From assembly GCA_029204225.1 (NCBI GenBank), contig MU832123.1:1-64000 (forward strand): a stretch of 64,000 nt of DNA, given 5' to 3'. Under the pieces are notes generated by a model. The model was not told the DNA's origin. It did not search any database and was given only the letters and a program-made list of their open reading frames with translations. Origin of the DNA: Diphasiastrum complanatum (Eukaryota > Streptophyta > Lycopodiopsida > Lycopodiales > Lycopodiaceae). How positions within the stretch are numbered: position 1 is the first letter of the stretch; every line of letters starts with the position of its first letter. A program made the translations under genes and the position numbers. This document shows, piece after piece, positions 57,511 through 64,000 of the stretch.

Positions 57511-60017
57511 ACTACTTGTACAAGGTATTATAAGTTTCAGTCTATACTTGGTCATTAATTTGCCATCTTTAGGAGCAAGTACTTAACTTGGCAGCTATCA
57601 TAAATCTTTAAGCACTCTCTATTTATACATGTATAGAATCAAAGTAAGAGTATGAATCAAATGATCTACGCATGAGAATAAAGATGCATGCAAATAGATT
57701 CATCAAACAAGTTGAGACATAGCGAATAGTGTCAACTATCTATGCAATAGCTTTGGTCATCTCAGTATTGTTATTAATCTTCGAACTATTCTGAGAAGTC
57801 CATGTAATACTTCAAGTACTTTCTATTAGTGTAATACTATAGTTTCCTTATTGAATGAATTACTTTCAAGGATCATTTCAAAACACCATAATAAATGAAT
57901 GTCGCTTACTAAGCTTTTCCTATTTTCTCACTTTTAATATAGTTCATTCAGTTCAAGTTCACGGTCCAGTTCATGATGTTTGTTTGTTCTATCTAGTTAT
58001 GTATATTCCTTACTCCACTATTAGTTGGTTGATCGAACTAAGCAATTATTTATCAGAACTATTATGGATGTCTACAATGTCTCAAATAGTTTTGAATACC
58101 AAGTTAGGTCGATCGTGTGATAGTATTGTTAGCATGATAGCAAATTTGTGACAAATGTTATACAATTCATTCTTATCTCATAGAATTTCCTTCTTCTATG
58201 GAGAATCGTATTCTCTTGCAAATTTAGTTGCACTATATGGCCTTTTTTATTACAATTTGAAGATATAATATTAATTATATTCTCTAAATAATGGATTCTT
58301 TCCATTGAAAATGCATTACCATACCCTTCTAATCTTTCTAGGAAACCATTTTTTCCATGACACAAAATATATATGTAAAGTATTTGAACAAAATTTAGGA
58401 TGTTGTATGGAATGTACCTTTAGGATAAAATGCCCTGTATCTCCATAAATCCAAGTTTATTTCTCTGTCAACCCTATAATAACCATCAACTGATAGGCAA
58501 AACGCTTTCACACCTCTTTTAACTAAAGGAGCATATTCTTCGAAAAGATCTATATGGAAATGATTTTGTTTTTACTGTCAAAGGAAAAGCATGTTACAAT
58601 CAATATCAATTGAACAAAAAAATTAAATGTGATACACAAAGCATCATTATACATGTCATAATACCATTTTAGCATTTCATGTAGCACTTGAAGATGGGGA
58701 TTGCTCTTTGATTCAAAATGTTGTCATGGCACTCAATTTTTTTTGTAGTTCGCTCAATCTTACCCCTTTTTCCAAATCTTGCCCATCTCTCTTTTCTCTC
58801 GAGAGATGTAGGCATTTTATGTAGCATTCGAAATAAATGTTTTAATTTCTTTAAAATTGCTCAATCTAATGTAACATAGGTGGCGCTCTTCTTTTTGGTT
58901 CTTGCCCATGTCTCTTTTCTCCTGAGAGATGATTTCTCTCAAGGGAAGCCTTCGTTAACCATGGCTTTAACCAAAGTTGTCATTAGAATGGTTATGTATT
59001 GTAAGTACTATAGGCAAGCACTTCTTGTGTTTCAATTCTTTATTTTGACAAATCACTCTATCCTTTTGTCTTCAAAAACTCCTATAATGGATAATCTTTG
59101 TCAATATGTTTCGAAGTAGGTGAATTTGAAGACATAATCGAGTGAAGATTGGCATGTCAATCCATAAGCTATGCCAAGGGACATGCAACAAAACAATCAT
59201 AGTAACTGAGGAAAGTATGGAAATTGTTGAAACACTTGGCATGGGACAGTGGTCCTTATGTCCAAATGAACTAGTTTGGTTCTCAAAAAATTTGTTGTAC
59301 AGATACCATAAAATTTCTATAAACTTTTGTATTACCTCATCTCTAGTAAAAAATAAGTTGATTCTCCCTCTACATTATACGAACACTTATCATTACTAGA
59401 TTGATTATGGTGTGCTCGTGTCCTCCAACATTGTGATAATTAGGTCTCTTACCACCTACTCTACCAACGTGTTTTTGTAAACTCAAATCCATTTTTAATA
59501 TTATCCTCAATACCATATGGTCTTATTTTATGTTGACTCAAAATCTTCTTGAGAACATCCCCTTTGGCTAGCATTGTATTTTTATGTGTTGACTACTTTT
59601 TCTCTGGTAGATAAATTTTCTTGTTTGAAAAAATTAATATTTATTTGTCTTGTTTTAACGCCATTTGAAAAATATCAGATTACTCTTAGAAAAACCATTG
59701 GATTTAAAGCTCCACCAACTCGGGGGACTTTTATGTTCAATGAAAATGCACCACATGACAATAGAGATGACTTCATTGGATTTTGTGCAACATTTTTTAC
59801 TCTCAAATATAATTTTTTGTGGAAATAAACTTCTTATTTTGTCAAAAGAAACACACATCCCTACCTCGGTCGTATCAAACATGCAAATCTCAAGTATAGT
59901 TACCTCTTTCAAATTTTGATAACTATAGGCCCCTCTACAAATTCTCCCTTAATATTTTATGGACCTACATCCATTGTGTCATGTTTTACTCACACATCAT
60001 CAATTGGGACTCACCTT
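57511..60017. other. AT-rich intergenic sequence, no gene seen
   Basis: About 2.5 kb with only short random frames. No LTR end, primer site, knuckle or catalytic block was recognised. Confidence 0.45.
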
Positions 60018-60121
60018 GTGAGAGGTCTTACTAGGACAACTTCCTTCTAAATGTGCATATTTGATCTTGGTGAGAGGTCTTACTAGGACAACTTCCTTCT
60101 AATTGTGCATATTTGATCTTG
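60018..60121. repeat. 52-bp perfect-length tandem duplication
   Basis: GTGAGAGGTCTTACTAGGAC starts at 60018 and again at 60070; the two 52-bp copies differ at one or two bases, which implies a recent event. Confidence 0.9.
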
Positions 60122-61811
60122 GTAAAATAGATTTGAATTGTTTCTATTGGAACAAAAAAACAATTGTCTTTGTGATTAATTAAAAGGATTTTCAACATCA
60201 AGTAAAACCTTTCTATAAGTGATCATAAAGATGTATAACAAATGTGAAATCTTTATAACAAATGTGAGCTAGTTTATGTTACAATTTGTCTTGAATGCAT
60301 TCACAAAATATTTTGATTTTATTATCTCTTGCAATAGCACACATATCATTATGTCATGGTTTAGTTTCACTGTTCTTTTACAAACACAAACGTACTGAAT
60401 TGTGATTATTTTGTTTCTCACAAATGATATCTTCAATTTTGCAGACTTTGGAGCACTAGTCTCAGACAACTTTGAATGCATGTGCTTATTTTTACAATAC
60501 TTAAAATTGATTTGTCTTTAACATATTTTCGTGATTGCATAAGACTTTGGAAAGTTGAAAACTTAAAAATGAACTGAAATTTATGGTCGTAAGCACTAGC
60601 ATCTGAAAACATTAGCTTTTGTCCAATATCTTGCATGTTTAACACATCATATCTTGTTTGACATTTAACTAAAAATCAAGGGTACAAACTCTTACTATAT
60701 AAAATATACAAACATACATATATATATATATGTATATAGACATATATACATGAAAAACATGCATATGCAACAAGAGGCAAATCAAAGCATGCATATGAAA
60801 GCATTTCATAAAAATCATCACACAATCAAAAACGGGTGTTATAGCATTATCATCATCTAACATTCCTATTCTACAATGTTCAATTAGCAAACGGAGAAGA
60901 TAAAACTTCTACCACAACTTAAGAAATGAAAACATAACAGATGCACATTTCGACAAAACCTACTTGTCCAGCCTAAATTAGCACACGCATATTTTGATAT
61001 GAATAACCAACCATTGAATGCTCACATCATATTCTTCTCATTTTAAAAGGAAAAACCCAAAAACTGATTTGTCAAATTACCACCATGTCATTCAAGGCTC
61101 CATATCCCTCCACCCTTCCACCCTGGTGCCGTGATGCCTCAGAACCCACATCTTTCCACCCCTCAAAATTGTACATGGCTCACAAGATTTAGCTTTGCCC
61201 AACAGTGATAAACTATGATGATAATTTCCTATCCGAGATATGATTTCCTTGGAGTGAGTTGGGAGTTATAACACGCATCTCTATTTATATCCTGTTAAAT
61301 TGCAAGATTTTAAACTTCCAAGTGCAGATACCATCAGTTTCTGTGAGACTTCATTCATGGCAGCTGAGTTCCTCCATGACTGGAGCGTGGAACTAACCAG
61401 CTCTCGGCCAATTTCACATGACCTGGTGAAAGCTCTATGAAAAATTCCCTCCCAATCAACATTAATAAGCCTTGCAAGGAAGAAAAAAGCTACTGCACAT
61501 ACCACTTCAAGACAGACGAAGCTTGCATGAAGATTGCATAGAGAAAATCATCAAGCTAACAAGAGTTCAAAATAGAATAAGTCGCTGTTGGATGACAGTT
61601 AATCAGCTGAAAGTCAGCTGCATGACGATGATAATACAAACATCATGCCTAACAAGCAGTGAGAGGCTGAGTTTTTTTTAAGTCGTATCTCTCTGAACAC
61701 GCTAGGCTTCTAAAAGACTCGTTTTTGCACACAAAAAGCTGCGAGCATGATCTCGTGAGTTTTACAATCAGCATAAGCTAAAAGCTCCAAGTCTTCAACC
61801 GACGCATTTCC
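60122..61811. other. No gene seen; 3' flank of peroxidase gene
   Basis: The sequence is AT-rich with a TA/CATA simple repeat near 60712-60750. The last few hundred bases before 61811 should include the 3' untranslated region of the peroxidase gene. A minus-strand frame at 61281-61505 has no recognised motif. Confidence 0.45.
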
Positions 61812-63685
61812 TCAGTTTACAGAATGGCAGTTGCGCCTGACTTGACCATTGTTGCCAGTTAGAACGTTGAAATTCGTGAGTTTGTTGTAAGCAGATGTAA
61901 AGGTGTTGAAGAACAGCTGTTGGTTTTGAGCAAACTGTGCCACAGCTACAGAAGTTCTGGAATCTTGTCCCAGCTCGGCATCGACAGTAAAGAGGCCTCT
62001 GCCGTTGTTCAGATCTCGGAAGTATTGGTTATCAAAGATCAAATTTGTGAGGTCGTTGTTGACGACGGTGTTGTTGTTCAGTAATTGTGGTGTTGCAGTT
62101 GGACATTGAAGCCTGAGCTGACTAGAGAAAAGTGTCCCCAGAAGCTGATCTTGGGTGGGATACAATCGATTCACAATGTTGACGCAATGCCCAACTCCAA
62201 TGGTATGTGCGCCTGTAACGAATAGTAGAATGTCTTGAGATCACTCGTCCTCAAACAAAATACTGTAGTTAAAGAAGCAGAATGTACAGTATGGAATTTA
62301 GGAATCGGCAGGAATTCTAACACTATTCTATCTTCGAAGTAAATAGCTGGATTGCAGCAAGATAGAAAAGCAGAGAAGCAAAGTTCACCAAGTAAAGCAA
62401 CGCTTTCTTGCAAGCTCAGCCCTTTGGATTGAAAGATACTCAAGAAACCATCTATGCTAACTGAAGCTGGAGGAAGCGAAGTATCTGCTGCTAGGTTGCT
62501 GGCAGTTAGAGAGTCTCTTCGGCCAGTTTGAACTGGAATTCTTGGGCCCCCCGTTATAGCTATGGACTCTCGCCCAACAAGGACGATAATGTCCGCACAT
62601 GAAACAGTACCAGGACAAACTGCCTCGAGAGATGCCTTAATTCGATCAATGAAGTCCAGACGTCTGATGCCAAAGTTCCTCTCTGAGACCAGCTCGCTTT
62701 TAAATGAGGCTGTAGAGTCCAAAAGGATTGAAGCGTCGCAAGTCTGTCCATCGTATCACCATTTTAGAACGTAGTTTACTTAAAAGAGTGTCTAGAGCAG
62801 GATTCATGCTAAGAAAATAAAATGGAAGGAGACAATACGCACCCCAACTTGGCAGTCATGAAAAACCAGACGAAGAAGGGCAGCAGGTGCAGTTGGATCG
62901 GACAAGAAGTTGCCAGTAAACGCTGCTCTCACAATATTCTCGGCGTTAGGGCAGCTTTGAGAATAGAATCCTTGTCTGAGACCACCAGGATTGTTACCTC
63001 CATTACCTGACCCTCCTCCGCCGTTGCCAGATCCACCATTATTATTGCCTCCGCCATTGTTATTGCCTCCAGGACCGCCAAACCCATTGTTGTTGCCTCC
63101 ACCATTGTTATTGCCTCCAGGACCGCCAAATCCATTGTTGCCTCCGCCATTGTTATTGCCTCCAGGACCGCCAAATCCATTGTTGCCTCCGCCATTGTTA
63201 TTGCCTCCAGGACCGCCAAACCCATTGTTGTTGCCTCCGCCATTGTTATTGCCTCCAGGACCGCCAAATCCATTGTTGCCTCCGCCATTGTTATTGCCTC
63301 CAGGACCGCCAAATCCATTGTTGCCTCCGCCATTGTTATTGCCTCCGGGACCTCCAAACCCATTGTTGTTGCCTCCACCATTGTTGTTGCCTCCGGGACC
63401 GCCAAACCCATTGTTACCGCCTCTACCATTGTTATTGCCTCCACCGCCTCTACCATTGTTATTGCCTCCACCTCCGCCAAATCTACCGTTGCCACCATTG
63501 TTATCGCCTCCAGGCCCGTGGTCATTTCCACCATTGCCACCTCCACAAATTCTATTAAAATCTTTATCTCCTCTATCCCGTGGATTATTACACTCCAAGG
63601 CAAACATTCTCTCCATTACACATTGCGTTATCAATAGAAATAACAGAAACCCAGCTTGAGAGCGTGATAAAGAGCACGCATCCAT
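61812..63685 (-). CDS. Class III secretory peroxidase with N-terminal Gly/Asn-rich repeat domain
   Basis: Three exons: 63685-62843, 62743-62389 and 62212-61812, with GT-AG introns of 99 bp (phase 0, after HDCQVG) and 176 bp (phase 1, in LLG|AHTIG). The product is 532 residues against about 300-350 for the family. Residues 1-30 are a signal peptide (GFLLFLLITQCV core); 48-235 are Gly/Asn-rich with eight GFGGPGG units; the enzyme starts at LRQGFYSQSCPNAENIV (about 236). Catalytic residues are present: distal Arg and His in RLVFHDC, proximal His in GAHTIG. All eight conserved cysteines are found (SQSC, HDC, TCDAS, AVCPGTVSC, VGHC, RLQC, RRNC). It should oxidise phenolic substrates with hydrogen peroxide in the cell wall. 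The TTG codon upstream (63703) was rejected because ATG 63685 gives the signal peptide. The repeat domain may anchor it to the wall; that is inference. Confidence 0.93.
63065..63475 (-). repeat. Coding minisatellite of the peroxidase Gly/Asn domain
   Basis: Eight units of 45 or 48 bp encode NNGFGGPGGNNNGGG or the same with one extra Asn. Unit lengths run short, long, short, short, long, short, short, long, a three-unit (138 bp) higher-order pattern. All variation is in whole codons. Confidence 0.9.
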
Positions 63686-63790
63686 TGCTGCTCGCGTCCA
63701 CAAATGTACTGGCTAGCAGAAAGTTACAGACTACTGTCTTTAGATCTCTCTGTAAGTAAACTCTTCGTGCAAAGTTTACAGACTTACTCT

Positions 63791-63998
63791 CATCAAAGTT
63801 TGGCTGCCACTTTGGCTGTACAGCCACGACCAACGCAGCTCACTGCATCAACAGACTCGACCAGATGGCAGCTTTCACAGACGATAGAGCAGAATATACT
63901 GTTATCAAAGTTTAGCTGCCACTTTGGCACCTGACTGTATAGCAATGACCAACACAACACTTTGGCACCTGGCTGTATATCAATGACCAACACAACTC
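63791..63998. promoter_or_regulatory. Upstream direct repeats of the peroxidase gene
   Basis: Three related segments, 63791-63839, 63903-63957 and 63959-63998, share ACTTTGGC, CTGTAYAGC / CTGTATA and ATGACCAAC. They lie about 105-315 bp upstream of the ATG. They may be promoter elements or a minisatellite; the window ends within or just after the last copy. No clear TATA box was placed. Confidence 0.5.
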
Positions 63999-64000
63999 GC

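Noticed and set aside
62991..63659. Long Pro/Leu-rich open frame antisense to peroxidase exon 1, and another on the same strand in a shifted frame
   Set aside because: Both are shadows of the Gly/Asn repeat; the peroxidase frame has a signal peptide, splice sites and conserved residues.

Overview
This window looks like repeat-rich nuclear DNA of a land plant with a large genome, most likely a fern or a gymnosperm. The grounds are a spliced class III plant peroxidase, Arabidopsis-type telomere-like motifs (TTTAGGG / CCCTAAA), plant-style Ty1/copia and Ty3/gypsy elements with tRNA-iMet primer sites, tRNA-derived SINE heads and very long (GA/CT)n arrays. The species cannot be fixed from the sequence. 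Nothing prokaryotic, no CRISPR array and no operon structure was seen.

Only two loci look like ordinary host genes, and they sit at the two ends. At 756-1178 (minus) is a small acidic, serine-rich probable nuclear protein with a CCCTAAA-rich minisatellite upstream. At 61812-63685 (minus) is a three-exon class III secretory peroxidase with every catalytic and disulphide residue expected of the family. Its oddity is a Gly/Asn-rich repeat domain of about 190 residues between the signal peptide and the enzyme.

Almost everything between is a graveyard of retroelements. From left to right: a copia RT fragment (3.3-4.2 kb); a degenerate coiled-coil ORF (5.2-6.9 kb); a copia 3' LTR and gag (6.9-8.4 kb); a SINE (9.1 kb); a gypsy pol (10.2-11.9 kb) abutting, head to head, an unidentified ORF (ORF-X, 11.87-12.96 kb) that ends just before a polypurine tract and LTR; an integrase fragment (14.3 kb); a gypsy gag-protease (15.6-17.9 kb); three unidentified or unusual degenerate coding regions (18.06-19.24, 19.3-21.06 and 21.35-22.3 kb, the last carrying a histone-H3/CENH3-like fold); a copia RT-RNase H plus LTR-PBS (22.3-25.5 kb); further LTRs (25.96-30 kb); a nested and inverted pair of copia elements, A and B (34.2-46.3 kb); remnants of another copia element (46.4-48.8 kb); minisatellites and a 144-bp GA array (51.3-52.0 kb); a 353-bp tandem duplication (53 kb); a second ORF-X copy with its LTR (54.0-56.4 kb); and a copia integrase (56.6-57.5 kb). 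From 57.5 to 61.8 kb I see no gene.

The best-resolved structure is the A/B nest. Element B carries a 5-bp target duplication (ACTTT) beside both outer LTR ends, yet those ends lie in opposite orientations at 38.97 and 46.32 kb. Element A sits inside B's 3' LTR and has itself been split. This implies an inversion of several kb after both insertions. None of the retroelement genes looks functional. The observations most worth following are the Gly/Asn-rich peroxidase, the H3/CENH3-like pseudogene, ORF-X as a possible extra retrotransposon gene, and the orphan family at 18.06-19.24 kb.
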